Below, piece by piece: positions 35,628 to 45,348 of a DNA stretch of 64,000 nt. The stretch is from Nannocystis pusilla (GTDB lineage: Bacteria; Myxococcota_A; Polyangia; Nannocystales; Nannocystaceae): assembly GCF_020073745.1 (NCBI RefSeq), contig NZ_JAIRAU010000001.1, forward strand, positions 1,116,001 to 1,180,000, read 5' to 3'. Positions within the stretch are counted from its first letter, which is position 1, and every line of letters begins with the position of its first letter. A program made the position numbers and the translations under genes. Below the pieces are notes generated by a model that was given only the letters and a program-made list of their open reading frames with translations, was not told where the DNA came from and searched no databases.

Positions 35628-38365
35628 GTCGTCGTCTCCGCCTCCAGCCCCGCGGGCTGGAGCAGGATCTTCGCCGTGTTGTGTAGCACGCCCTGGGGGC
35701 CGCTCATCGACGCGAGCGAAGTGTCGGGGCCGGGCTCGGGCGGGCCGACGCCGATCGGCAGGCTGATCCGGAACACCGCTCCGCCGCCGGCGCGGTTCTC
35801 GGCCGTGATTTCGCCGCCGTGCGCCGCCGCGATCGCGCGGCAGATGGCCAGGCCGAGCCCGAAGCCCTGGGTGTTGGCCTTGCTGCCGCGCACGAACTTC
35901 TCGAAGATCGTCTCCTCCTCGCCGGCCGGCAGCCCCGGCCCGCGGTCAGCGACCTCGACCACGACCCGCCCGCCCTGTACCCGCGCGACCACCCGCACCG
36001 GGCTGCCCGCGGGGGTGTGCTTGCACGCGTTCTCGAGCAGGTTGAGGATGAGCTGCTCGAACAGCACCTCGTCGAGCGGCAACAGCGGCAGGTCCGGCGG
36101 CAGCGTCACCTGCACCTCGCGCCCGGCCAGCCGGCGGTCGAGGCGCGACAGGGCCGAGCCGATCGGGTCCTCGAGCGAGACCCAGTCGGTCCGCAGGGCC
36201 ACCGCGCCGGCCTCGAGCCGGGTCATGTCGAGCAGGTTGCCGACCAGGCGCCCGAGCCGCTCGGCCTCCTCGTAGATCGTCTGCAGCAGGTCGCGCCGGG
36301 TCTCGGGCGCGATCGCGTCGCCGCTGTCCATCATCGCGCTGGCGGCCCCGGTGATCGAGGCCAGCGGCGTGCGCAGGTCGTGGCTGACCGACGACAGCAG
36401 CGAGCCGCGCAGCTCCTCCTCGCGCGCGCGGACCTCGGCGATCTGCGCCTCCTCGGCCAGCCGCACCCGCTGCAGCGCCAGCGCCACCGGCCCGGTCATG
36501 GCGTCGAGCAGCTGGCGCTCGGCCGGGCTGGCCAGCTTGTCGGGGTCGTCCGGGGCGACGCCCAGGACCCCGATCGTGCGCCCCGCGGCGGTCAGCGGCA
36601 GGTACAGCGCCTGCGCGGCCTTCAGCGTGTCGGTCCCGCGCCCGGCCGGCCCGTGCTCGAAGGCCCAGCGGGCCACGCCCTCCTCGCGCGCGTCGGTGGT
36701 CAGCTCGATGTCGGTGCCGGCGACCGGCGCGAGCTGGTCGTCGTGCCCCGGCAAGAGGATGACTGTCCGTGCGGACATGGTCTTTTTGACATGTCGGATC
36801 GCACACTCGGCGATGTCGACCTCGCTGCGCAGCTGCGACAGCTCGCGGCTCAGCAGGTACAGGGCGGTCAGCCGCCGCTCGTCGATGCGGGCCGCCTCGG
36901 CCTGGCGACGGCTGAGCTCGGTCAGGCCCGAGACCCACAGCGCCAGCAGCAGCATGCCGAGGTAGATCGCCCCCCGCTGCAGGTCCTCGATCGGCGTCGC
37001 CTCGGGGCCGATCCGCATCGTCACCTCGACGGCGAGGATGCTGAGCAGCGCGGCCCCGAGCGCCGGCCCGCGGCCGAGGCGCGAGCCGACCAGCGAGATG
37101 CCGACCAGCAGCAGGACGATCACGTAGAACAGCGGCAGGTGCAGCAGCCGCGTGGCGGCGATCGCGGCGACCGTCAGCGCGGCCCAGAAGTAGGCCGCGA
37201 CCCGGATCGGCGAGCGCAGCGCGGGCACCGGCGCGACCTCGTGCGGGGCGATGTCGCCGGCGATCACGTGCACGTCGAGGTCGCCCGAGCCGCGCACCAG
37301 GGCGTCGACCAGCGAGCCGCGCAGGAGGTCGCGCCAGCGGTGCTGCAGCGGCTTGCCGATGATGAGGCGCGTCGCGCCGCGGGCGCGGGCGAAGCCGAGG
37401 ATCTCGCGGTCGATGCGGGCGCCGCTGATGTGCACGACCTCGGCCCCGAGCTGCTCGGCGAGCCGCAGGGTCTCGCCGACCTGGGCCCGCGCCGACTCGC
37501 CGGCGAGGGCCAGCCGCGGCGTCTCGACGTACAGCGCCAGCCACTCGGCGCGCAGGCCGGTGGCCATGCGGAAGGCGGCGCGGATCAGCCGCGGCCCGAG
37601 CGGGCTGGGGTCGATGCACACGAGGATCCGCTCCGACACCGGGCCGGCGCCGAGCCGCGGGGCGCTGCGGTAGATCAGGTTCTCGCGACCTGTCCGTTGC
37701 GACATGCGCCGCAGCGCCAGCTCGCGCAGCGCCAGCAGGCTGTTCTTGCGGTACATCGCCGCGGCCGCGCGGGCGTCCTGCTCGGGGATGTAGACCTTGC
37801 CGTCCTGCAGGCGCGCCAGCACCTCCTTGTTGGGCGGGTCGATGAACTCGACGTGGTCGGCGCGCTCGAACATCGCGTCGGGCACGAGGTCGCGGACCCG
37901 CATCGAGGTGATCTGCACGACCACGTCGTGCTGGCTCTCGAGCTGCTGCACGCACAGGGTCGACAGCACGTCGACGCCGGCCGCCAGCAGGTCGATGGCG
38001 TCCTGCCAGCGCTGGGCGTGGCGCGAGCCGGGCGCGTTGCCGTGCCCGAGGTCGTCGAGGATGAGCATGCCCGGGCGGCGCACCAGGGCCGCGTCGAGGT
38101 GGAACTCCTCGACCAGCTTGCCGCGGATCTCCACGGTGCGCGACGGCAGGCGCTCGAGCCCGACCAGCAGCTCGGCGACCTCGGGGCGCCCGTGGGTGTC
38201 GACCGCCCCGACGACGATGTCGACGCCCTGGCGCCGCAGCCGCTGGGCCGCCTCGAGCATGGCGTACGTCTTGCCGACCCCGGGTGCCGCGCCGAAGTAC
38301 AGCGTCATCCGCCCGCGCCGCGCGTCGGACACGCTCTTTTCCTCGATGGGGTGGATCAGGCTCAT
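35624..38365 (-). CDS. kdpD: KdpD-type osmosensitive potassium sensor kinase
   Basis: 913 residues from ATG 38365. Order: KdpD N-terminal domain with Walker A GAAPGVGKT (25-33) and DTHGRPE; LDDLGHGN where VDELAHTN is usual; universal-stress-like domain (ERILVCIDPSPLGPRLIRAA, about 245-365); four DUF4118 helices (about 390-480); GAF-like domain; histidine kinase with SVSHDLRTPL (His about 661) and HATPase motifs (LLENACKHTP, DRGPGLP, GLGLAICR). Three hairpin units (36762-36807) encode residues about 519-534 between the helices and the GAF-like domain, and one (37690-37707) encodes RRMSQRTG. Start and stop both overlap neighbours. Confidence 0.93.
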   Translation of the reverse strand: MSLIHPIEEKSVSDARRGRMTLYFGAAPGVGKTYAMLEAAQRLRRQGVDIVVGAVDTHGRPEVAELLVGLERLPSRTVEIRGKLVEEFHLDAALVRRPGMLILDDLGHGNAPGSRHAQRWQDAIDLLAAGVDVLSTLCVQQLESQHDVVVQITSMRVRDLVPDAMFERADHVEFIDPPNKEVLARLQDGKVYIPEQDARAAAAMYRKNSLLALRELALRRMSQRTGRENLIYRSAPRLGAGPVSERILVCIDPSPLGPRLIRAAFRMATGLRAEWLALYVETPRLALAGESARAQVGETLRLAEQLGAEVVHISGARIDREILGFARARGATRLIIGKPLQHRWRDLLRGSLVDALVRGSGDLDVHVIAGDIAPHEVAPVPALRSPIRVAAYFWAALTVAAIAATRLLHLPLFYVIVLLLVGISLVGSRLGRGPALGAALLSILAVEVTMRIGPEATPIEDLQRGAIYLGMLLLALWVSGLTELSRRQAEAARIDERRLTALYLLSRELSQLRSEVDIAECAIRHVKKTMSARTVILLPGHDDQLAPVAGTDIELTTDAREEGVARWAFEHGPAGRGTDTLKAAQALYLPLTAAGRTIGVLGVAPDDPDKLASPAERQLLDAMTGPVALALQRVRLAEEAQIAEVRAREEELRGSLLSSVSHDLRTPLASITGAASAMMDSGDAIAPETRRDLLQTIYEEAERLGRLVGNLLDMTRLEAGAVALRTDWVSLEDPIGSALSRLDRRLAGREVQVTLPPDLPLLPLDEVLFEQLILNLLENACKHTPAGSPVRVVARVQGGRVVVEVADRGPGLPAGEEETIFEKFVRGSKANTQGFGLGLAICRAIAAAHGGEITAENRAGGGAVFRISLPIGVGPPEPGPDTSLASMSGPQGVLHNTAKILLQPAGLEAETTT
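36762..36807. repeat. CATG-N10 hairpin chain, 3 units, inside kdpD
   Basis: ACTG 36762, CATG 36776, CATG 36790, CACT 36804; inserts tccgtgcgga, gtctttttga, tcggatcgca. On the coding strand it reads HVKKTMSARTVI in an interdomain linker. Confidence 0.8.
37690..37707. repeat. Single hairpin unit inside kdpD
   Basis: CCTG 37690, tccgttgcga, CATG 37704. Confidence 0.65.
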
Positions 38366-40392
38366 AGGTCTGGCGCGAACACGGCGAACAGCAACAGGTC
38401 GAGCGACTTGACGGCCACCAGCGTGACCGCGGCGCCGATCAGCGCCGCGCCGAGGCGGCTGCGCGCGGGGCCCCGCCAGCGTAGCGCCAGGGGCGCCACG
38501 AAGGCCAGGGTCAGCGCGTGGACGATGAGGCCGGCGAGCACCGCGCTGCGCGGCGAGTGCAGCGCCAGCGGGTCGAGCAGCGACAGTCCTTCGGAGCATG
38601 TCCCGAGAGACATCTGACCCGACGCCCGCACCATCGCCTCGGAGATGACCAGCGGCACGAGCGCGAGCGCGAGGGCGAGGTCGCTCGCGAGGCACCAGGC
38701 GGCGAGCGTGCGGCCGACCGCGCGCTGCTGGCGGCCGAGCTCGACGGCCTCGACCAGCTTGGTCGGGTCGCCGTCGAGGTCGACGAGGCCGCCGGCCTCG
38801 CGGGCCGCCAGCGGGCCGGCGTTGAGCGCGACCGCGACGTCGGCCTGGGCCATCGCCGGGCCGTCGTGGTTGCCGTCGCCGACCATCGCCACCTTGCGAC
38901 CCGCCGCTTGATGGCGGCGGATCAGCGCCAGCTTGCCCTCGGGCGTCGCCTCGGCCAGGAAGTCGTCGACGCCCGCCTCGGCCGCCAGCGTCGCCGCCGC
39001 CGCCGGCGTGTCGGCCGTCGACACCACCGTGAACACGCCGCAGCGCCGCAGCCGCGCCAGCGCCTCGCGGACCCGGCAGCGCAGGCTGATCACCCCGAGG
39101 ATCCGCGCCCCGTCGGCCACGCCGATGGCCACGCCGCCCTCGCCCGCGACCGCCTGCACCGCGGCGCGGAACTCGTCGGGGGGCTCGACGCTGCTGTGCT
39201 CGCGCACGAATTGACGGATCGCGTCGGCGTCGCCCTTGCGCAGCTGTCGGCCCGGCAGGTCGACGCCGGTGAGGCGCCCGGGGCCCGAGCCGGGCAGGAA
39301 GCGGGCGTGCTGCAGCCCCGCCGGCACGAGGCCGTAGCGGCGCTCCGCCAGCGCGACGACGCTGCGACCCTCGGGTGTCTCATCGGCCAGGCTGGCGAGG
39401 AACGCCGCGCCGGCCAGCTCCTCGACCGCCACGCCGGGCATCGGGATCAGCTCGTCGGCCTCGCAGTTGCCGCGGACCGCCACGCTCGCGCGCTCGAGCA
39501 GCAGCACGTCGACCTGGCCGAGCGCCCGCACCACCGAGCCCGCGCCGGTCACCACGTTGTGCCGCAGCAGCCGCTTGAAGGTCGCGACGTCGAGCGCGGC
39601 CTGCAGCCCGGCGAAGCTCGTCGGCACCGCGCAGGCCAGCAGCGCGAGCAGGTCGACCAGCGCCGCCGGATCGCCGCGGGTCGCCAGCGCGGCCCACGGC
39701 TGCAGCGCGGCGCCGGCCGCCAGCGCCGTGGCCGTGAGCGCCAGCACCAGCACCGCCAGACCTTGCGGCTCCTGGCGCGCGACCAGGCGGGCCCGCTCGG
39801 CCAGCGCCAGCAGGCGCTGGCGGAAGTCCTCGCCCGGGTTGCTCCACACGTCGACGATCAGCCAGCCGGTGAGCACCGACGAGCCGGCCACCAGCGCGCG
39901 GCGATCGGCCCCGCTCTCGCGCACCAGCGGGACCGAGCGCCCGCTCAGCGTACTGCGGATCACCGCGCTGCCGGCCACCACCACGCCGTCGGCCGGGATG
40001 TCGTCGCCCGCGGGCACGTGGACCAGGTCGCCGCGACGCAGGCGCGACGCGGGGATCACCTCGGCTTGCGCGTCGCGCTTCAGCTCTCGCAGACGTCGCG
40101 CCGTCAGGTCGCCGGTGTGCTGCAGACGAATCGTGAGGCTGCTCGCCCCCATTCGCACCACCACGGCGCTGAGCGCCAGCACCATCACCATGACCCAGAG
40201 CGCGATCGACGTCGCGACCGAGAAGGCGTCGGGGCGGAGCAGCGCCAGCGCGGTCGCCAGCGCGGCGGCCAGCGCCACCCCGAGCAGCAGCGGCCGGCGC
40301 ACGGTCACGCGCGGGTCGAGCTCGCGCAATGCGTCGAGCACCGCCTGGCGGACGAATTGACGGCGCGCGGGGGAGTGGAGGCGGGTGGTCAC
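38362..40392 (-). CDS. KdpB-like pseudo-ATPase (catalytic motifs lost)
   Basis: 676 residues, full KdpB length and order from ATG 40392: actuator RRGDLVHVPAGDDIPADG (119-136), PTSFAG for PTTIGG (257-262), GVDDFLAEATPEGKLALIR (474-492), DVAVALN and VDLDGDPTKLVEAVELG. But TGES is SGRS (150-153, Glu lost), the phosphorylation loop DKTGT is ERASV (300-304, Asp lost) and TGDGTND is VGDGNHD (504-510). It cannot form the aspartyl-phosphate intermediate, so it should not pump potassium. No kdpA or kdpC is adjacent. The stop overlaps kdpD's start. Uninterrupted frame and preserved structure argue for selection, not decay. A two-unit hairpin chain (38583-38614) lies in the last luminal/cytoplasmic loop. 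Confidence 0.85.
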   Translation of the reverse strand: MTTRLHSPARRQFVRQAVLDALRELDPRVTVRRPLLLGVALAAALATALALLRPDAFSVATSIALWVMVMVLALSAVVVRMGASSLTIRLQHTGDLTARRLRELKRDAQAEVIPASRLRRGDLVHVPAGDDIPADGVVVAGSAVIRSTLSGRSVPLVRESGADRRALVAGSSVLTGWLIVDVWSNPGEDFRQRLLALAERARLVARQEPQGLAVLVLALTATALAAGAALQPWAALATRGDPAALVDLLALLACAVPTSFAGLQAALDVATFKRLLRHNVVTGAGSVVRALGQVDVLLLERASVAVRGNCEADELIPMPGVAVEELAGAAFLASLADETPEGRSVVALAERRYGLVPAGLQHARFLPGSGPGRLTGVDLPGRQLRKGDADAIRQFVREHSSVEPPDEFRAAVQAVAGEGGVAIGVADGARILGVISLRCRVREALARLRRCGVFTVVSTADTPAAAATLAAEAGVDDFLAEATPEGKLALIRRHQAAGRKVAMVGDGNHDGPAMAQADVAVALNAGPLAAREAGGLVDLDGDPTKLVEAVELGRQQRAVGRTLAAWCLASDLALALALVPLVISEAMVRASGQMSLGTCSEGLSLLDPLALHSPRSAVLAGLIVHALTLAFVAPLALRWRGPARSRLGAALIGAAVTLVAVKSLDLLLFAVFAPDL
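38583..38614. repeat. CATG-N10 hairpin chain, 2 units, in the kdpB-like gene
   Basis: ACAG 38583, CATG 38597, CATC 38611; inserts tccttcggag, tcccgagaga. It encodes QMSLGTCSEGLS between two conserved membrane segments. Confidence 0.8.
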
Positions 40393-40407
40393 GGGTCCTC
40401 GGACACG
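40390..40407. repeat. Single hairpin unit at the kdpB-like start
   Basis: CACG 40390, ggtcctcgga, CACG 40404; overlaps the start codon (40390-40392) and would place a hairpin at the ribosome-binding region of the first gene of the cassette. Confidence 0.55.
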
Positions 40408-40628
40408 TCACCGTCGACGCACGCGTGCGACGGCGCAATTCAGGAATACGCGAAGTCCTCCGATCATGCCGCAGCTCGCCGGGGACGGGCAGGGGGAGCC
40501 CGCACCCTGCTCGCGAGCACGAGCCGTCGCCGATTCGGCGGCGTCGCACCCGGGGCGATGCGAGAGGATCAATGTTCTGAGCCGACGACCGCGGGTGTGC
40601 GCAACTCGCTCACCCGCGGTCGACCGAT

Positions 40629-41960
<1,332 letters not shown>

Positions 41961-42002
41961 GGCGCAGCATTTCCTTGAAAGAGAGGGTGGTCCGGCCCAC
42001 AT

Positions 42003-42303
42003 TCGCGATGTCGCGGTCGGGACCCGGAGTGTCGGCCGATGCGTAATCGGCCGACGGCGAACTCGACGCCTTCAAGCCTAAGGGCACCGATGATCAAGTG
42101 GGTATCAGGACTTCGAGACCTGACCTCAAGAACCTATCAATATCGGCGTTATGCTCGCAGAACGCCGGCTGCGAGCACGTGATGCACATTCCACGGTGAT
42201 CGTGGCCACGCCCGCCCAGCGATGTCGCGCGCGGGTTTTTGATGTGGTGTCCGCGAGCGTCAGCGTGAAGCTCGGGCCGTGTCGCACATGTCCCGAAAGA
42301 CTT
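42003..42303. other. Leader/promoter region of the sigma factor gene
   Basis: About 300 bases between two leftward genes, less GC-rich than average, including a candidate promoter (42101-42129) and one hairpin unit at its right end (42287-42304). Confidence 0.5.
42101..42129 (-). promoter_or_regulatory. Sigma-70-like promoter candidate for the sigma factor gene
   Basis: On the minus strand TTGAGG (42129-42124) and GATACC (42106-42101) are 17 bases apart. The -10 match is weak (three of six). The leader to ATG 41960 would be about 135 bases. Confidence 0.25.
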
Positions 42304-42304
42304 T
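42287..42304. repeat. Single hairpin unit at a gene 3' end
   Basis: CATG 42287, tcccgaaaga, CTTT 42301; directly abuts the stop of the membrane-protein gene at 42304. Confidence 0.6.
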
Positions 42305-43662
42305 CACGACACCCTGGCTCGGGCGCGCAGCTCCTGCGCGACGCCCTCGATCAGGCGCAGCCACGAGATGAACATCGTCACGCCGACGACGAGCGCGACG
42401 GCGCCGAGGCCGAGCAGCGCCAGCGGGGCGCGAGCCAGCGCCTCGCCGAACAATCGCAGCAGCGCGAAGCTCGACGCGATCACGGCGACCAGCGCGACCG
42501 CCAGCCTCGCGGCCCTTCGCCGCAGCGCGGCCGACTCGAGGCCGGTGGCCGCGCGGCGCAGCGAGATGAGGAGGGCGACCGCGGTGACGAGCGCGACGCC
42601 CTGGCCCCACAGCCCGAACGATTGCAGCACCTCTTGCTCCCCGCGGCCGAACCTCGCCGCGGATTCGGGCCACACGGCCGCGTGGAACAGCGCCAGTGTC
42701 AGGATCTCGAGCGTCAGGCCGACGCCGCTGCTCAGCAGCGCCACGCCGAGGGCGCCGCGACCGATCTTGATCGGAGCGTCGGCGTAGCGGGTGAGGCCGG
42801 CGACCTGCGCGACGATGGTCGGCACCGCCAGCGCCAGCGCCGCGAACAGCAGCTTCGCCCGCATCGCCGGCGAGGTGAGCCCGAACGCGAGGGTCACGAC
42901 CCCGCCGACGACGACGATGGTGACGCGAGCGACGAGCGCCCGGAAATAGATGTCGAGGCCGGCGGCGGCCGCGACGAGGCGCGCGCGCGCGGGCTCGTCC
43001 GGGGCCGCGCGCGCGTGGGCGAACAGGGCGGCGATCAGCGCGCCGGTCCAGCTGGCGACGAACGCGAGGTGCATCAGCTGATGGCGCACGAAGCCGGCCT
43101 GGTCGACCTGGGTCGGGCCGAGGAACGCGAAGCCGAGCACGAGCGCCAGCCGCAACCCGTAGAACAGCGCGGCGCACGACCACGCCAGGCCGATTCCGCT
43201 GCCCCAGGCCCGCCGCGCCCGCCACAGCGCCGCCAGCAGCAGCGCGTCGCCCGATTGCTCGAGGACGGTGGCGACGACGCGGACCGTCGCCGCGCTCGCC
43301 TGCGCCGCCTCGGCGTCGGTGGCGAACACCCAGCCGGACCACGCGGCCCACCCGGTCGCCAGCGCCGTCAAGGCACCTGTCCCGAGGAACATGGCCCGTG
43401 CGCCAGCATCGGCTGTCCCTCGGCGCAGGCGCAGCAGCGCGACCACGGCGATCGCGGCGACCATCGCCCGCAGCGGCAGGCTGGCGTCGCCGAACCACTG
43501 CAGCCAGCGGAACCATTCGACGGCGCCGGGCTCCTCGGCGCCCATCGCCCGCATCGGCAAGAGCCGCCCCAGGACGGAGAACACGAGGTCGATGGTCAGC
43601 GCGACGATCAGCGCCCACGCCCCGGCGCGGGCGGCGTGGGCCGATGGGGCAGGCGAGGACAT
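42304..43662 (-). CDS. Polytopic membrane protein, unknown
   Basis: 452 residues from ATG 43662. About ten to eleven hydrophobic segments run through it (GAWALIVALTIDLVFSVLG, AMVAAIAVVALLRL, WSCAALFYGLRLALVLGFAF, VTIVVVGGVVTLAFGL, LLGLGAVALVVGVTMFISWL). No conserved polar signature known to me; an all-Ala/Leu transporter or exporter-like fold cannot be told apart. A two-unit hairpin chain (43376-43407) encodes AGARAMFLGTGALT near the third helix. It is divergent from the AlkD-like gene. Confidence 0.7.
   Translation of the reverse strand: MSSPAPSAHAARAGAWALIVALTIDLVFSVLGRLLPMRAMGAEEPGAVEWFRWLQWFGDASLPLRAMVAAIAVVALLRLRRGTADAGARAMFLGTGALTALATGWAAWSGWVFATDAEAAQASAATVRVVATVLEQSGDALLLAALWRARRAWGSGIGLAWSCAALFYGLRLALVLGFAFLGPTQVDQAGFVRHQLMHLAFVASWTGALIAALFAHARAAPDEPARARLVAAAAGLDIYFRALVARVTIVVVGGVVTLAFGLTSPAMRAKLLFAALALAVPTIVAQVAGLTRYADAPIKIGRGALGVALLSSGVGLTLEILTLALFHAAVWPESAARFGRGEQEVLQSFGLWGQGVALVTAVALLISLRRAATGLESAALRRRAARLAVALVAVIASSFALLRLFGEALARAPLALLGLGAVALVVGVTMFISWLRLIEGVAQELRARARVS
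43376..43407. repeat. CATG-N10 hairpin chain, 2 units, in a membrane-protein gene
   Basis: CCTG 43376, CATG 43390, CAGC 43404; inserts tcccgaggaa, gcccgtgcgc. Reads AMFLGTG on the coding strand, the same peptide type (MFLKT, MSLGT) made by units in other genes. Confidence 0.7.
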
Positions 43663-43716
43663 CGCCGCGAGTATACCGCTTGACGCCGGCCCGGGGGCCG
43701 CGCGAGCGTGGCGGTG

Positions 43717-44565
43717 ATGTCATCCCCCCGCGACGTCCTCCGTGAGCTCGAGGCCCTCGGCAGCGAGCAGACCCGCAAGACCTATCGCCGCCACGGCGCC
43801 GTCGACCCGATGTTCGGGGTCAAGTTCGGCGACCTCGACAAGCTGCGCAAGCGGCTCGGGCGCGACCAGGCCCTGGCGCGGGCGCTGTGGCAGAGCGGCA
43901 ACCACGACGCGCGCGTGCTCGCGGCCATGATCGCCGACCCCGCCGCGTTCGACCTCGAGGCCCTGCGCGCCTGGCAGGCCGAGTCCGCGTGCAACCTGCA
44001 GACCGACACGCTGATCGGGCACGTCGGCGTGCACGTGCCGGCGGCGTCCACGGCCGTCGCCGCCTGGCTCGACGACGCGGACGAGTCGCGGCGACGGGCC
44101 GGCTGGGTGCTGGTCTCGCACCTGGCCAAAGAGTCACAGGACCTCGAGGACAGCTTCTTCGCCGCCCTGCTGCCCCGTATCGAGCGCGAGATCCACGGCG
44201 CCGCCAACCGCACGCGCGAGGCGATGAACTGGACGCTGATCGCCATCGGCGCGCGCAGCGATGCGCTGGCGAAGCTGGCCACCGCCGCTGCCCGCGAGAT
44301 CGGCCCGGTCGCGGTCGACCACGGCGACACCGACTGCAAGACGCCCGACGCGGTGACGTACATCGCCAAGGCGCGCGAGCACCGGGCCCGGCAAGCGGCG
44401 AAGAAGCCGGCGGCGGCGAAGACGAGCACGGCGGCGAAGAAGGCGGCGGCGGCGAAGAAGGCGGCGAAGCCGGCGGCGACGAAAAAACCGGCGACGAAGA
44501 CGAGCGCGACGGCGAAGAAGCCGGCGGCGAAGAAGTCGACGGCCACGAGCGCGCGGGCCCGCTGA
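43717..44565 (+). CDS. AlkD-like DNA alkylation repair protein with histone-H1-like tail
   Basis: 282 residues from ATG 43717 (GTG 43708 would add three). Residues 1-225 form a HEAT-like repeat protein of the DNA alkylation repair (AlkC/AlkD) type: MFGVKFGDLDKLRKRLGRDQ, LWQSGNHDARVLAAMIADP, RAGWVLVSHLAKES and REAMNWTLIAIGARSDAL. Such proteins excise alkylated bases. The last ~55 residues are a Lys/Ala/Thr/Pro tail (AAKKPAAAKTSTAAKKAAAA) like histone H1, likely a non-specific DNA tether. An inverted, related repeat follows on the other strand. Confidence 0.85.
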   Translation: MSSPRDVLRELEALGSEQTRKTYRRHGAVDPMFGVKFGDLDKLRKRLGRDQALARALWQSGNHDARVLAAMIADPAAFDLEALRAWQAESACNLQTDTLIGHVGVHVPAASTAVAAWLDDADESRRRAGWVLVSHLAKESQDLEDSFFAALLPRIEREIHGAANRTREAMNWTLIAIGARSDALAKLATAAAREIGPVAVDHGDTDCKTPDAVTYIAKAREHRARQAAKKPAAAKTSTAAKKAAAAKKAAKPAATKKPATKTSATAKKPAAKKSTATSARAR

Positions 44566-44592
44566 GGTTGCGTGGTGGCGCTGGAGCGCGAC

Positions 44593-44692
44593 TTCTTCGC
44601 GCTCGTGTTCTTCGCGCTCGTGTTCTTCGCGCTCGTCGTCTTCGCGCTCGTGTTCTTCGCGCTCGTCGTCTTCGCGCTCGTCTTCTTCGCGC
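44593..44692. repeat. 15-bp tandem repeats, seven copies
   Basis: Units of TTCTTCGCGCTCGTG and variants begin at 44593, 44608, 44623, 44638, 44653, 44668 and 44683. Read on the minus strand they encode Ser-Ala-Lys-(Asn/Thr)-Thr repeats, like an H1-type tail facing the AlkD-like tail. No complete gene on the minus strand is evident. Confidence 0.9.
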
Positions 44693-44699
44693 CGGCCCG

Positions 44700-45348
44700 C
44701 GCCTGGTGAGGACGGCCGTCCCCGTCGCAGTCGCCGACCAGCCGGCTACGTCCTCGACCTCCCACGATCGCGGGTCGTCGACAGCCCAGCAGCGAGCATG
44801 CGGTTCGGCGACGCGGCCCGAGTGGAGCGAGCGGCGAACCTGGCCGCGGCCCGCAGGCCGGCGGAGCGCTTCGGCGCCGCGCGCGAAATTGTCACGCTGC
44901 TGTCCCCATTCCAGGCGGCCGGGCGCGTCGCCCCGTTCCGGCGCGCCGCGGCGTCCGTCCGGCGGCGATCGGGCTGCCCGGACAGGCTCGCCGCGCTCCG
45001 GAGATCACGGCCTGCGCCCCGCGGAATGCCGTGACATGTCTTTAAAAACATCCATGCATTCGCCCGCGCGCCCCCGTGTGTGGCGCGAGGGCGACATCAC
45101 GGAGATCGGTGCACCTTGCCCGGCGATCGTTGGCCCGGGGTCGGGCGACCACGCGGCGCCGCTCCACGCCTGCGCGCTCGCCCGGCGTCGCGTCGGCGTG
45201 ACCCGGACCCCCGTCGCGAGTGCGGCGCCGTCGATGCGCGATCGTGGCGGCGCAGGCCCGCCTGCATCCGCCGTCGTCGCCGCTCCTGATTGTCTCCGGC
45301 GGCCGCCGCGGGCTACCTTGCCGCGCACGGGTGAGGGGGGCGTACGCG
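44700..45348. other. Gene-free region upstream of the DUF1588-type gene
   Basis: About 650 bases. Contains the two-unit chain at 45021-45052 and, at its end, GAGGGGGG before ATG 45349. No gene or convincing promoter seen. Confidence 0.5.
45021..45052. repeat. CATG-N10 hairpin chain, 2 units
   Basis: GCGG 45021, CATG 45035, CATC 45049; inserts aatgccgtga and tctttaaaaa. The AT-rich second hairpin has CC/GG replaced by TT/AA. Confidence 0.75.

Noticed and set aside
43782..44765. Minus-strand gene for a Lys-rich protein overlapping the AlkD-like gene
   Set aside because: Most of it is antisense to a well-supported gene; only the 15-bp repeats are kept as a feature.
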